Below are positions 1-11,145 of a DNA stretch of 64,000 nt, in pieces (positions within the stretch are counted from its first letter, which is position 1; every line of letters starts with the position of its first letter). This DNA comes from Adineta vaga (taxonomy: Eukaryota > Rotifera), in contig CP075497.1 of the NCBI GenBank assembly GCA_021613535.1, forward strand, positions 11,036,001 through 11,100,000. Reading direction: 5' to 3'. Position numbers and translations under genes: made by a program. Under the pieces are notes generated by a model. The model had not been told where the DNA came from and searched no databases. It saw only the letters and a list, made by a program, of their open reading frames with translations.

Positions 1-1513
1 AATGTCTTTCAACATCGATTTGATAACGATGATCACCAGTTGCACGTAATAACCAAGCTGCAGCCCATGCTAATTCATCACCATAACCAGACCATGATTT
101 ATAGAAATTAGCAGCATTGGCAATTGAATCTGAATATGCACCACGATTTTCATTAGCAAAATCATATAATTGTCGAGCATGAGTCAATAGAATAGATGAA
201 TAAGCTGGATCAGCTGAACGAAAAACGATTGAAGCAGCAGCTAATGCAGCAGCTGTTTCACCTACTAATTCAGAACCAGGTTGTGTTCTAGTTACTTTCC
301 ATGCTGGACGTGCTTGTGTCCAGTCTTCTGGTCTACCCCAAGAAGCATGATCAGCATTACCATCACCAACTTGTCCATAGAATTCACGTTCGCTAACATG
401 TGCCTATTAGAAAGAGGAGAGAACAACAATATATATATATATATTTTTTTTTCTTCTCTTCATTGAAATAGGGTAGAAAAATCAATCTTTCGTTCGTCAA
501 TGATCATTTTATAATTTAATCTAGTCCCAAAATCTGTCTAAATTAACGTATTGTTTTCACGATTCATGAATTAATTTGAGAAACTAACCTTAATGAAATA
601 ATCAGTTGACCAACGAATTGCTTGACGCATTTGATTTAATTCACCCGATGCAATATAAGCATCTTCATAATCGATAGCACCCCAGGCTAATAATGTTGTA
701 AATCCTGCCATAGGAAAACCAAATTTAACGTAATCACCTGCATCAAAATATCCACCAGTTAAATCTTCTCCATTCTCACCTTTATCCATCAACATAGAAT
801 CACCTCTCCAACTGATACGATTATCTGCTGGAAGTTTACCAGCACGTTGAGCTTCATAGAATAGAAGTGATGCATGAAGAACACTTGCATAATTATATTT
901 GCCATCGACAACTGGTGTAACTACTGGTCCAGCTGTTGATGTTGTTGCTGGTGGGTCTGTTTCAAATGTTGGTGTACTTCCTGTTGGATTTATTGTACTT
1001 CCAGGAAGTGTTACACTTTGTGATCCCACATTAATAGGTTGACCATTGAATAGAACAGAAATAAGATTACTTGGTACAACACCACCATTGGCAACAAATT
1101 CAAAATTGAATGTTGTACCAGCTGATAATTGTGCATTCCAATCTTTATTTCGATAAATATAGATTCGATCGTCAACTTTTGAATCAAGATCACCAAGCCA
1201 TGCCTAGAATATAAAATAATAATTAGATGAGAGATACTTGATAAAATGAATGTTTGTCTTTTTTTCTTTATATTTACATCAATAGAAACGGGTTGATTGA
1301 ATCGAATCTCAAGTTTCCACCCATTATTGACTGAATTCGTAATTGGAATTTCTATGGCTGCTTGAAATCCACCAGTCCATTCATTGTCTATTCGTAAATT
1401 AGCTTGACTTACGCCAACTGCAAGCGTAAGCAAAACAACTGCACAACTGAACTAAAACACATATTGACGAGAATAAAATTTTCCAAAATACTCAACAAAC
1501 TTACCAATGTCAT
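1..1513 (-). CDS. Secreted GH9 endoglucanase with N-terminal CBM2 (3' part outside window)
   Basis: Predicted secreted cellulase that hydrolyses beta-1,4-glucan. Reading down from the ATG at 1511-1513: a three-codon first exon, then an exon from 1451 completing a signal peptide (MTLFSCAVVLLTLAVGVSQA). Next comes a CBM2-type cellulose-binding module (NEWTGGFQAAIEIPITN, NNGWKLEIRF; DWNAQLSAGTTFNFEFVANG), a Thr/Pro-rich linker (about 900-1010) and the start of the GH9 catalytic domain. The catalytic part shows RISWRGDS and GGYFDAGDYVKFGFPMA, which contains the DAGD motif of GH9, and after an intron (about 588-405) HVSEREFYGQVGDG and ETAAALAAAS. The C-terminal two-thirds, with the catalytic Glu, lies beyond base 1. 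Introns sit at about 1504-1452, 1276-1204 and 588-405. N-terminal CBM2 plus GH9 is also known in molluscs, so horizontal transfer need not be invoked. Confidence 0.9.
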
Positions 1514-1851
1514 TTGTATATCAATAACAGTGCCATTAATAATCGTTCGTATATATACGTATCATTCTTAATCTTCAGTGATTATTTTTCTCTTCAATAC
1601 AAAACATATCAATTTACACCGTGATTTGTTCCAGTGCAAGTATTATATAATTAATATTCTTCGTGACTTTTATACACCTGTGGCATCTTTATTTCGTTGA
1701 TTCTTTTTTTGAGAAGAATAATAAAACTGTAAATAGATTTCTTTTGATCGAATAGAAAACAAAGAAATATATAGAAGCATTTGTAAGAATTTCTTATTTA
1801 TTTCAAATACAAAAACAATACGAACAAGAACAAGGACATTCGTATAGAAAT
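1514..1851. other. Intergenic, divergent promoter region
   Basis: AT-rich gap between two divergently transcribed genes (cellulase to the left, lectin to the right). It must hold both promoters. I see no motif I can name; the short reading frame on the minus strand here looks non-coding. Confidence 0.5.
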
Positions 1852-2920
1852 ATGATGAAAAACGAACGTCGAGAATTTTGTTTATCACCTATATCCGTAG
1901 CAAAATCAAATCATGCAGTGAACAAAAGTTCTCGTATGATTCATTATGAAGTAAGAAAGAAAATAGATATTAAATATGATAAAGATTTTGGTTTATTTAT
2001 GTAATAGCGACCAGCAACGGCAGTGGCACCGGAGAGGCAAAGTGACACAGAAGAATATCGACGTCTTCTATTAGAAAATGATATGACTGATGCACATCAG
2101 AAAGGTTTAAGAGTATGTCGCTTATGGCAATTACTATTAATTCTTAATGTTACAATTATTTTCATAACATTTACTCTTATATTCTTACTTCTATTCATCA
2201 TTGGACCTCTGTGTAAATAGATTTGAATTGAAAAAAACGCACTGCTATATCTATTCTTTAGTTCCATATCAAACACATGGTCAATCATGTCGTACATCCC
2301 CATGTAATCTTGGACAAGGACTTGTTTGTAATACAAAATCTATCTGTGCATGTCCATCATCAAATTCTTATTGGTCACATAATGAAACTGGTTGTCGTAC
2401 GTAAACTATTTCAGTCTAAAATTCAACAAAAATATATCATATTTGCTTAGGAATTTGTCCGAATGGATGGTCTTTCATAAATGGGAAATGTATATTTATT
2501 TCTACGTTTTATTTAAATTGGACGGATGCATTTACTTATTGTAAATCATTTACAGCACAATTACTAACCTTATCACCAGTCGAACTCTATCCAAGTTTAA
2601 CATTATCACAAATAAGTAGTTTAGTTTCATCGAATACGAATTATTTTATTGGATTATCTGAACAACCTGGTGATTTGTTTGTTCTTGTTTTTCATGTTTT
2701 TTCAATGCTTTTCTTTATCGTAGGTAATTGGCAATGGGTTGATGGAAGTTTATTACTTTCATCATCAATGAATTTATTTTGTACAAATGGTTCGATCAAT
2801 CAATTTGATAATTTCTTTCGTACTTATATGAATTGTGGAATCTATCGAATGGATTCATGTTTAGCTCGTACGACATGTCAACGAGTTGATATGAATTTTA
2901 TTTGTGAAAAAAGTAAATGA
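1852..2920 (+). CDS. Type II membrane C-type lectin-like protein, copy 1
   Basis: Probable cell-surface lectin. Exon 1 (1852-1950, ATG-ATG start) encodes a short cytoplasmic head ending MIHYE. Intron 1951-2007 follows. Exon 2 carries a single hydrophobic span (LWQLLLILNVTIIFITFTLI) with no signal peptide, giving type II topology. After the next intron a small Cys-rich EGF-like stretch (SCRTSPCNLGQGLVCNTKSI) precedes a C-type lectin fold: CPNGWSFINGKC, FIGLSEQPG, NWQWVDGS, CGIYRMDSC and a final FICEK. The classical EPN/QPD and WND Ca-binding motifs are not obvious, so sugar binding is uncertain. The ATG at 1852 is chosen because its frame joins the 2008 acceptor in phase, and the same layout recurs in the neighbouring copy. 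The last codons may involve a small terminal intron. Confidence 0.75.
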
Positions 2921-3054
2921 AATTACTATTGAATAATATCTTCTTTCTTATTCGAATTTATTTTTAGTTTAATCAATACTTTGTTTGATTTTGAAATTAT
3001 TAAAATAGCATAAAAGAAACTATATGCATCTTGTAAGTAATTGTGTTTTTTTAG

Positions 3055-4204
3055 ATGAGTTCTGAAACAGCAGATTTAGCAGCATTTCTTCAAGATGATA
3101 AAAAAACTAATCTTATCGTGTATGAAGTAAGCTACTTGATTGAATGAATGAATCAAAAGTTTGCATGATCTGTCTAAATAGCTAGAATTTAATGAATCTG
3201 ATAATCCAAACGATAAACTTCGTGCTTATGCAAAAACTCAAGGACAACGTCCATGTCGATTATGGTTGATTCTATTTTTAGTCAATTTAGCTATTCTTAC
3301 GGTCTTTATATTCTTAATACTACTACTTTTAGTTGAAGTTGGAGCCGTGCGTAAGTAAATGAAGAAAAAAAAGAGGATTTCATCACATCCGAACAAATTG
3401 TTTTCTATTCAACAATAAAAACTAAATTGTCACGAAGAAATTACTTTGATTGCATTGTAGCTCCATACCAAACTTATGGAAAACGATGTATAGTTGGTAA
3501 ATGTGATACTAAACAAGGATTAATCTGTACAGATGATAGTAATCATTTAAAAACATGTCGATGTCCACCAGGTAATTGGTTTTGGTCCAATGGTGTTAAA
3601 TGTCGTATGTAATTCATAAGAGAATAGAAAATATTAACATTTATCGTTTTAATCAGGTGAATGTCCACCGAATTGGATTATTAGTAACGAAGGTACCAGT
3701 TGTTATTTCGTTTCACATACGAATTTAAATTTTACTGATGCCAATCTTTGGTGTATGAAAAGTCAAAGTCATCTTATTGAAATTTCTAATGAAAATATCT
3801 TTATAAGTTTACAAGAAATTAGTACACTGAAATTTAGTTTAACGAATTTATATTGGATTGGTTTACGTGAAATTGGTCCGAATAAAAGTTTGTTCGTTTT
3901 CAGCATATTTCAATAGAAAAAAATTGAAGATTTTATTGTTTATAGATATCTATCGTTGGGTTGCATCGCAATCAATGTTTTCCAGTTCGAATTATTTTTG
4001 TTCAGGTCAACCAGCACATACATATAATTATTATTTTCAACAATATGATCAATGTATTGCTTTATATATTCAATCAAATACTTCCTCATGTCTACATGAT
4101 TCAACCTGTCCAAATGCATTACCATTTATTTGTGAATTGTGTAAGAACTTGGAAGAAAATGTTCCTTTCAATTATCTACATTTTCCTCTTTTTCTTTAGA
4201 TTAA
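3055..4204 (+). CDS. Type II membrane C-type lectin-like protein, copy 2
   Basis: Tandem paralogue of the lectin just upstream, with the same exon plan: a cytoplasmic head (MSSETADLAAFLQDDKKTNL...VYE), an exon with one transmembrane span (LWLILFLVNLAILTVFIFLI), a Cys-rich EGF-like exon (RCIVGKCDTKQGLICTD) and two C-type lectin exons (CPPNWIISNEGTSCYF; YRWVASQSMFSSSNYFCSG; CLHDSTCPNALPFICEL). Introns lie at 3127-3181, about 3353-3460, 3606-3657, about 3888-3946 and 4141-4199, all GT-AG and in phase. A splice acceptor (TTTTTTAG) directly abuts the ATG, so the 5' leader is either cis-spliced or trans-spliced. The ligand is unknown, and the canonical Ca/sugar triplets are not apparent. Confidence 0.75.
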
Positions 4205-4653
4205 AAGGCTAAACGATTATCATAATATGGTGAACGCTGTTTTATTAATTACTAAAGAAATAGAAGAAAAACTTTCTAAAAGATTAAATGAATAGCAACC
4301 AATAGAAAACTGGTTTTCTTTACAAACCTGAAAAAGACTATTGATATACTTCGGCTTAGTTTTTCTAGGAGAGTACATTAAATATCTCTCTTTCAATCAA
4401 TAACATGTTGACTTCAGGAGAAAGAATTCTTTTTCTTTTCTCGATGTTAGTTCATCAAAAAGGATCTTTTTCCCAATCCATTTTTCTGCACAAATACGCT
4501 TCGTCGAATCAAACAAAAACTCTTTCTTTCTTTCTTCATTTGTTCTTTTCTATTTTCCTATCGTAACCGACAACAAGTAACGTATGCAAATATATTACTA
4601 TTTCTCAAAGAATTCTTTGTAGTAACTCTGATCAAGTAACATTAATCAATAAA
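4205..4653. other. Intergenic
   Basis: AT-rich stretch with pyrimidine-rich runs (CTTTCTTTCTTTC near 4520). I see no gene or recognisable element. Confidence 0.4.
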
Positions 4654-5963
4654 ATGATCATCGTTTATAATAACACTCCACTGAAGATCTGTGTGGATAA
4701 CATAACGTATGATAATGCACTTCATGTAAATAATACAATATGGCATATATTTGGTTTTCTCGCTGTTGTCATTGGTATACCTGGCCATATTTTGCAAATA
4801 ATTCTATCGTTAAATAAAACGAATCGAAAAGTACCAACAGCAATGTACTTTATTGCTATTGCAATTTTTGAAACTATTTTTCTATTAGGTTTGTATAGTG
4901 ATGAAGATTACTAATGTTAATTAGAAATGTTTCGAGAATGAACTTATCATGTAGAAAATCTTCTAAATGCTTTCTAATTGTCACGTCAGGAAGTTCTTTT
5001 TCATTTTCAGTACAAGAGGTGCATTGACAAAACTATTGCAAAGAGTTTCATTGAGTTTAGTATTATCGCAATGGATAAAAAGGAAAATTACCAGTAAAAA
5101 CTTGCAATATATCTCATTTGTGATATTTCTAGCTTTATTTTGGCTATGGTGTGCGAATATGTCATGGATTCAAGTCGATCCTCGTGAAGTATTATCATGT
5201 GGTGTTTTCTATAGTATCCTAATTGGTTCAACAACACTGTCCAATCTTTATCTAGCACTTTAGCAATTGATCAAAGTATATTGATTCTTTATCCAACTCG
5301 TTATCGTTCAATCGTAACACGATCACATGTTCTCATACGGATTTTTCTCATTCTAATCATAGTTTTAATTCTTGTCATACCTCATCATTATTATTTTTAT
5401 TATAATCCACAAACTACACTGTTTCTTTGTGATTTTTATCCATCTCTTGATGGACGACGTCTACGCTTATTTTCATTAATACATGCAACATTTTGTGCAT
5501 TACACCTTCGTTAATCATTTGTATCTGTTCAGCGATTTTACTTCATAATCGTTGTAAATATAAACGAAGATATAACAATAATTTAAGTATAGGTGCACGT
5601 CGTATGCATAGAAATTCAATAATAATATTCGTTTTTTCATTTGGATTACTTTTCTCTCTATTACCATCATGTATTTTACAAGTATTTATTATTCATGATC
5701 GATTCTATTATGATGCTTTACTTTGTTCAGCTCGTTGGAAACTTTATAAAGTTTTATTACGATGTTTTTTGATCTTTTCATCAACAAATTATTCGAATAA
5801 GTTTTATATACATTTGCTTATATCCTTATCGTTTCGGCAACAGTTTATTCAATTAATAACTTGTCAATCGAAACAACAATCAAATAGACCGAATACAACT
5901 AATCAAAATGAACAATATTTACTTTCAGTTCGTGGTCAAAGAAAAGAGCAAAACATTGAATGA
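4654..5963 (+). pseudogene. Rhodopsin-like 7TM receptor with two frame breaks
   Basis: Looks like a class A G-protein-coupled receptor of the orphan type common in rotifers. The exon from the ATG at 4654 gives an N-glycosylatable head and TM1-2 (IWHIFGFLAVVIGIPGHILQ). After an intron (about 4896-5011) come TM2-3 segments ending NLYLAL. The DRY-like region (AIDQSILILYPTRYR) is then in a different frame, and after FSLIHATFCAL the frame changes again for TM5-7 (SLIICICSAILLHNRC, IIIFVFSFGLLFSLLPSCIL, SSTNYSNKFYIHLL). Both breaks, near 5262 and 5505, shift in the same direction, as from a 1-nt loss or a 2-nt gain each. Either this is a decaying receptor gene or the assembly has two indel errors. 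No in-frame intron rescues either break. Confidence 0.6.
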
Positions 5964-6257
5964 AATAGAAAAACAGACAATGAGTAATCTCAAATGATTT
6001 ATCAAATATTTTATTATTCCTCGTGAGACTACCATATTGGCAATAGAATTTGTTAAACTTATGTTATTTTAGGTAATGTTAAATGAGATAGAAAACGAGT
6101 TTGATTGTATCTTATTTAATACGAACAATAATGATAGAGTTTATTTGAATGGACAAGTTTCTTTCGTAAAATAAACTAGCATCATCATTTAATCAAGAAT
6201 ACATCATATACATGAAGAAAAAAAGAGAAGTTGATCCAGCGTTTTTTTTTGTTTTAG

Positions 6258-8212
6258 TTATTCATTAGTTTCTTCTTCGTCATCGTCGTCCTCTTCTTCT
6301 TCTTCTTGTTCTTGTTCCTGTTCTTCATCCTCTTCTCCTTGTTGAGCATCTTCTTCTTCGTCTTCTTCTCCTCTATGTTCGACTGTCTCTTCCGCTTCTT
6401 CTTCTTCTTCTTCCTCTTCATCTTCTAGAAAATACGCAAAATAAATTTTATTTTCAATTCAAATAAACTATAACTTACCGTTCACAGTATCCAATTCTTC
6501 TTCGTTATCAAGGGCTCTCAAGCGTTTTCTCTAAAATAAAACAAAAGATTGTGTTTTTTCGATAGAAAGTGTATTTCAAGTATTCTTACTTGATTTCTTT
6601 CTTCAGATTCAAGAAAAGATCGATAACGTTGAGTTAATCGAAGATTAGCTACTTTGAATCCAGATGTCATCGGTCGACGTTTACTTAATCGTACTCTAAA
6701 TGAATTATATCCAAAGTATTTCTTCAACAATTTCCTCATTTTTTGCTTTTACCTGGTTTCTAATTCATTATAAACAATTGAATCATCTCGAAGACTAAGA
6801 AAATAATTTTCTTCATAACCACTCATTGTTTTATCCTTTCGAGTCCAATTATATTCACGGATTAATTTAAAATCATAAGTTTCATCAGCTTCATCTTGAT
6901 CTTCTCGTGAACGTTTTGCACGAGTTTCAGGTGTTGGAAGAAAATAACCAATATATTCTTTATTTTCATTATCAACTAACGCTCTAAAAGAAAGATTATA
7001 AAGAAAAACAATCAATTAACATTTCTAATTTACTTAATGACTGCTTCGGACATTTCTTCCATTTGTTCTTGTGCAGTAATATTCGGATCTTTACGTGATG
7101 GATCATCATCAAATATAACTTGAGCAAATGGATATTTCCAATTCTAAAAGAAATCATTTGTAAATCACTTATTTTTTTCAATTCAAATATATGTATTGAA
7201 TTACATCAAAATCAGGAAATAATGGCCATTCTTCTATTTTAACAACTGACGGTTTACTATAATGTTTTTCCATCTAATAAAAACGAATTATTATTTAAAA
7301 AGAATATGAAGAGAAGAATATTTACAGGCGCTTTTGCCGTTTCAAAACCTTCTTCAATCAATTCTAATATACGATCTTTTGTTAAATATTTAAGAGATTC
7401 TTCACGAAGTTTTTCTTTAACAGAACTTGATCTAAAGAAATGAATATATTTATCAATAAATAGACATTTTTATTCGAAACAATTGTTTTTACCTTGCTTC
7501 ACCTGTTTTTACAGATGATTTGATTGAAGTTTGTTCTGTTGAAATATATTCTGTTTTACGAAGCCATGGAACACTTCGTTTATTTAATAATGAACTGAAA
7601 ACAAACTATGGACTTATAACACAGATCGAATCATTATCTTTGATTACCGTTTAAGATTAGCTGGAGTTGCAGTTTCTTCTTCTAACAATCTTTCATCATC
7701 TTCTGTAAGATTTCCTGAAAAGCACAAGAGAGAAAATGATCATCTTTCGTCTAACATAAAAGAAAAGCAGACAAACAAATGATTCTTACCAGTTGGTGCA
7801 TATGCATCTGGATTAATTAAATCGATTTCTACTCCTACATCATGTTCTGTTAATAAATCCCAACGATAATTTTTTTCTAAAGATGTTGGTTTATAACGAA
7901 CAAATCTAATGTAAATATTGACTTGATGATATAATGAAAAAAGAAATCAATCTACCTGTCTTGACTGAAAGGATATCGAAGAAATTTGGGATCAAATGGA
8001 AGATCAGGTAGAACATTGGTGTAACGTACGCGACAGACAAGATCGGATCTAGACACATAAGAATGATATTTAATGGATAAAAGAAAATGAGAATAGATTT
8101 ACCGTCGATCATGTTTTTTTGCGTCACGTTCAAGTCGATTTGTTGGTACGGAAGTACCGGTAGCCGTTGAATTGGAGTTTGTCGTTGCTGGTTGAGTAAT
8201 TGGTGGTGCCAT
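6258..8212 (-). CDS. PAF1: PAF1 subunit of the RNA polymerase II PAF1 complex
   Basis: Nuclear PAF1-complex subunit acting in Pol II elongation and co-transcriptional histone modification. From [14 protein letters not shown] the exons give the family's hallmark blocks: [117 protein letters not shown] and [16 protein letters not shown]. It ends in a very acidic Glu/Asp tail (6260-6425, mostly GAA/GAG/GAT repeats), as PAF1 proteins do. About nine short introns. The order and spacing match human PAF1 throughout, so the family call is firm. The tail is shorter and has fewer Ser residues than the human one. Confidence 0.95.
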
Positions 8213-8482
8213 TGATGTCAAAAAGAATGTGAAATCAAATCAAAATTACTTACTTACAAAATCAATTGAATTGATAAGTTCGAAGATGAACCAATCATAG
8301 ATTTCTTATGAGTTCAAAAGTAAAACAATCTAATTTTTTCGAAAATAGAACTATTAACAAAAGGGAATAATTATGAAAATAACTTGTAAAATTAATTCAA
8401 TAGATGTCGCTTTATATCATTTTCAGGAGATATTGATAATTCTTTTTTTTTCTTCTCATGAAAGATTGAATACATTAAAAAA

Positions 8483-9430
8483 TTACATTGATGTGTTCAT
8501 CTCTATTTCATTACTACTCGACGTAATTGTTGTATCTTCATTAATCTTTGCGTTCAAACTTTCAATACCATCAATTGCTTTGTTAATTGTAATACTTGTT
8601 CTCTTATCTGATGCATATAAATTTCTATGAATTAATAATGCTTGTCGAGCAATATTATTCACATGTTGTGTTTTAAAATGAAATGGAAAAAATTGTAAAA
8701 TAATAATAACATCACAAAGTATGGCTGCAGCAAGTTCAGCTAGCACAGAAACTTGTTCATAGATATGTGTATGATGATTAAAATAAAACCATTCTGTTGC
8801 AACAGATATTGTTGTTGTTATGGCAAATAAGTACAATGCTGATTTGATCCAAACACCTTGAAATCTTGCATATGAATCAGAAAAAAAATCGAATAATAAA
8901 AAATATGCAATCATATTTCTTGTTAAAGATGTATATTTGGTATTCATATAAACTGGTATAAAGATTGTTAATATAACTTCTAAACGTGACATAAAATGAA
9001 ATAAATGTTTATTTTCTACGACAATATGTGCTTCATATTGTTTAACAACACGACAATAGATCAAACCAGAAGTAAATAATATATCAAACAAAATAGAACA
9101 ACTATTAAATATGATATTAACAACATCTTTTTTCTTAATGTAATATAATAAATAACCGATTGTTGCTGTTTCTGTGATTGACCATAAAAATATGTAATAA
9201 ATAGTTAAAGCTTTACGTGAACGTATTGGTACACAATATTGTAAATAGGAAAAAACAATCACAATTGTTGATAGAAGACCTTCATAACTACGTTCTTCAG
9301 TTGTATTGGCGTAATGATACCAGGCATCAAATAGATAAGTTCCGGAAGAAAAAATCGGAAGAAAAATCATAGCATATAAAAAAAATCGATCTTGTCCATC
9401 TTCTGGTTCGTGTAGATCAAAGAAACCCAT
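8483..9430 (-). CDS. Multi-pass membrane protein of unknown family, copy 1
   Basis: Intronless 315-residue frame with about eight hydrophobic spans, including MIFLPIFSSGTYLFDAWYHY, LLSTIVIVFSYLQYC, YIFLWSITETATIGYLLYYI, LEVILTIFIPVY, YFLLFDFFSDSY, LYLFAITTTISVATEW and LAAAILCDVIIILQFFP. It has no signal peptide; the head is short and the C-terminal tail is Ser/Thr/Glu-rich. Family-specific words shared with the adjacent copy are GQDxFFL, LFHFxSRLEVIL, FFSDSYxRFQGxWIKS and ILQFxPxHFK. I do not recognise it as a GPCR (no DRY or NPxxY) or as a known transporter. The 3' end of the frame is set by a stop at 8483-8485. Confidence 0.75.
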   Translation of the reverse strand: MGFFDLHEPEDGQDRFFLYAMIFLPIFSSGTYLFDAWYHYANTTEERSYEGLLSTIVIVFSYLQYCVPIRSRKALTIYYIFLWSITETATIGYLLYYIKKKDVVNIIFNSCSILFDILFTSGLIYCRVVKQYEAHIVVENKHLFHFMSRLEVILTIFIPVYMNTKYTSLTRNMIAYFLLFDFFSDSYARFQGVWIKSALYLFAITTTISVATEWFYFNHHTHIYEQVSVLAELAAAILCDVIIILQFFPFHFKTQHVNNIARQALLIHRNLYASDKRTSITINKAIDGIESLNAKINEDTTITSSSNEIEMNTSM

Positions 9431-9848
9431 TGTTCTTTTTTTTCTCTCAGCTGAGTTTGATATTATATAGACATGATTAGATATCGATCAACACTCATTA
9501 GAATAAAATAAAAAAATGTTTTTAATACTTGATTCTTATATACGTAGAAAATAAAGTTTTATTTGCATGCAGTTTTCTTTACTTACTTAGTATCATATTA
9601 CTACATATTCTCTTTCCTTTCAAAATGTATTATCCTATGTTAAACGATTTTGTATTCGTAATGATATTCAGTTGTTACTGCTTTCGTTATTCGATGTACC
9701 GTCAATCGTGTTTTCGCAAATTGTTGTCAAAATTTTCTTATGGTACCTAATAACAATGTTATTATTTAGAGAAAAACGAATGAAATCAATTGCTAGAAAG
9801 TATATTTTATTGCTTGTTTAAACAAAATAACTAAATCTTCGTTTACAT
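9431..9848. other. Intergenic between tandem paralogues
   Basis: AT-rich spacer containing the promoter of the gene to its left and the 3' end of the gene to its right. A 73-codon plus-strand frame (9529-9750) is hydrophobic but has no supporting context. Confidence 0.4.
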
Positions 9849-10760
9849 TTAATCTAAAGGTACTAAATCAATAACTGTATCTTGTGAATTGATATTGTCC
9901 GCTGTTGATACAGAAGTCAAATCTATTTGTGAATCACCGCTACTCAATTGTTGAAAAAGTAAACCTTCACGAGCAATTTTTGAAATACTCATTGGTTTGA
10001 AATGATAAGGACTAAATTGAAGAATAATTAATGTGTTACATAAGATTCCAGATATTAATTCGAATGATGATGAAAGTAATTCAAAAACTTCATTGTGTTC
10101 ACTAGAATAGACCCATTCGGATGCGACACAGACAGTTACCGTACATACGAATACGTATAAATTTGATTTGATCCAAAATCCTTGAAATCGTACGTATGAA
10201 TCCGAAAAAAATTCAAATAAAAGAAAGAATGCAATCGAATGTTTTGTTAATGTAACTGACATATTATGAATAAAAAATGGAATAAAGATTGCAAGAATAA
10301 CTTCTAAACGTGAAATAAAATGAAATAGATGTTTACTTTCAACATGAAAATTTGGTTGACAACGTTCATAAGCTCGATAATAGATTAAAAGTAATGTTGT
10401 TATTAATTCTAATAGAGCCCATCCAACATACACTACAATATGAAAGTTATCTTTCTCTCGATAATAAACAACAATATAACCAATTGTACCGATTTCATTT
10501 AATGCACATAATGTTATATAAAAACAAGCAAGTGTTTTACGTGATTCAATGGGAGAACAATAACGTAAATATGTAAAAACGACAAGAACTGTAGAAACTA
10601 ATCCTTGATAACGATGAATTTCTGAATTATAAATATAATACATTGCATCGAAAACATAAGAACATTCAGCAACAATTGGTAAGATAACCATACTCCAAAG
10701 GAAGAACGTATCTTGTCCTTCATTAGGAGCTTTCAATGATAAACGAAAGTGTATTGTCAT
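9849..10760 (-). CDS. Multi-pass membrane protein of unknown family, copy 2
   Basis: Intronless 303-residue tandem paralogue of the gene at 8483-9430, in the same orientation, with the same eight-span layout. Conserved blocks are EGQDTFFLWSMVILPI, YLRYCSPIESRKTLA, HLFHFISRLEVILAIFIPFF, FFSDSYVRFQGFWIKSNLYV, ASEWVY and ILQFSPYHFKPM. The copies differ at many positions but have very similar lengths and hydropathy, so both look constrained. The two-gene cluster suggests local duplication. Function and subcellular site are unknown. Confidence 0.75.
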   Translation of the reverse strand: MTIHFRLSLKAPNEGQDTFFLWSMVILPIVAECSYVFDAMYYIYNSEIHRYQGLVSTVLVVFTYLRYCSPIESRKTLACFYITLCALNEIGTIGYIVVYYREKDNFHIVVYVGWALLELITTLLLIYYRAYERCQPNFHVESKHLFHFISRLEVILAIFIPFFIHNMSVTLTKHSIAFFLLFEFFSDSYVRFQGFWIKSNLYVFVCTVTVCVASEWVYSSEHNEVFELLSSSFELISGILCNTLIILQFSPYHFKPMSISKIAREGLLFQQLSSGDSQIDLTSVSTADNINSQDTVIDLVPLD

Positions 10761-11145
10761 TTTACTGAATGATCAACAAACGTCGTGAATGAGTTGATTA
10801 TATTTAATTGTCTTACGTTGTTACAGTTCGTTGCACAATGACACGCCCGATGTATTCCGCACATCGTTATTCTAATAGAACATAAGCGATTGTTTTTGAA
10901 TCGGAGAAGAAGGAAAACAATCATACAATTGATTGTTTTTTTTATTATGAGCCGATTCAAAAATCATCTCAATTAAATAATGACTTCTATCATTAAAACT
11001 ACGGCATTCCTATCGAGTCTATTTTCATCAAAATCGAAAAAAGAATTATTATGTGACATGAAGTTTTATTCAGAGTGAGTTTCATTAGACAATTTTATAG
11101 ATAAACTTTATCAAATTAATGTCTTTTCGACTGCTTTAAAATTCA
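10761..11145. other. Intergenic
   Basis: Promoter region of the multi-pass gene on its left and 3' flank of the single-pass gene on its right. No motif recognised. Confidence 0.4.

Noticed and set aside
1670-1888. 72-codon minus-strand frame
   Set aside because: Overlaps the first exon of a lectin gene on the other strand, and has low-complexity hydrophobic composition and no splice context.
6260-6430. Apparent CTT/TCT trinucleotide repeat
   Set aside because: It encodes the Glu/Asp tail of PAF1 on the minus strand, so the repeat is explained by coding sequence.
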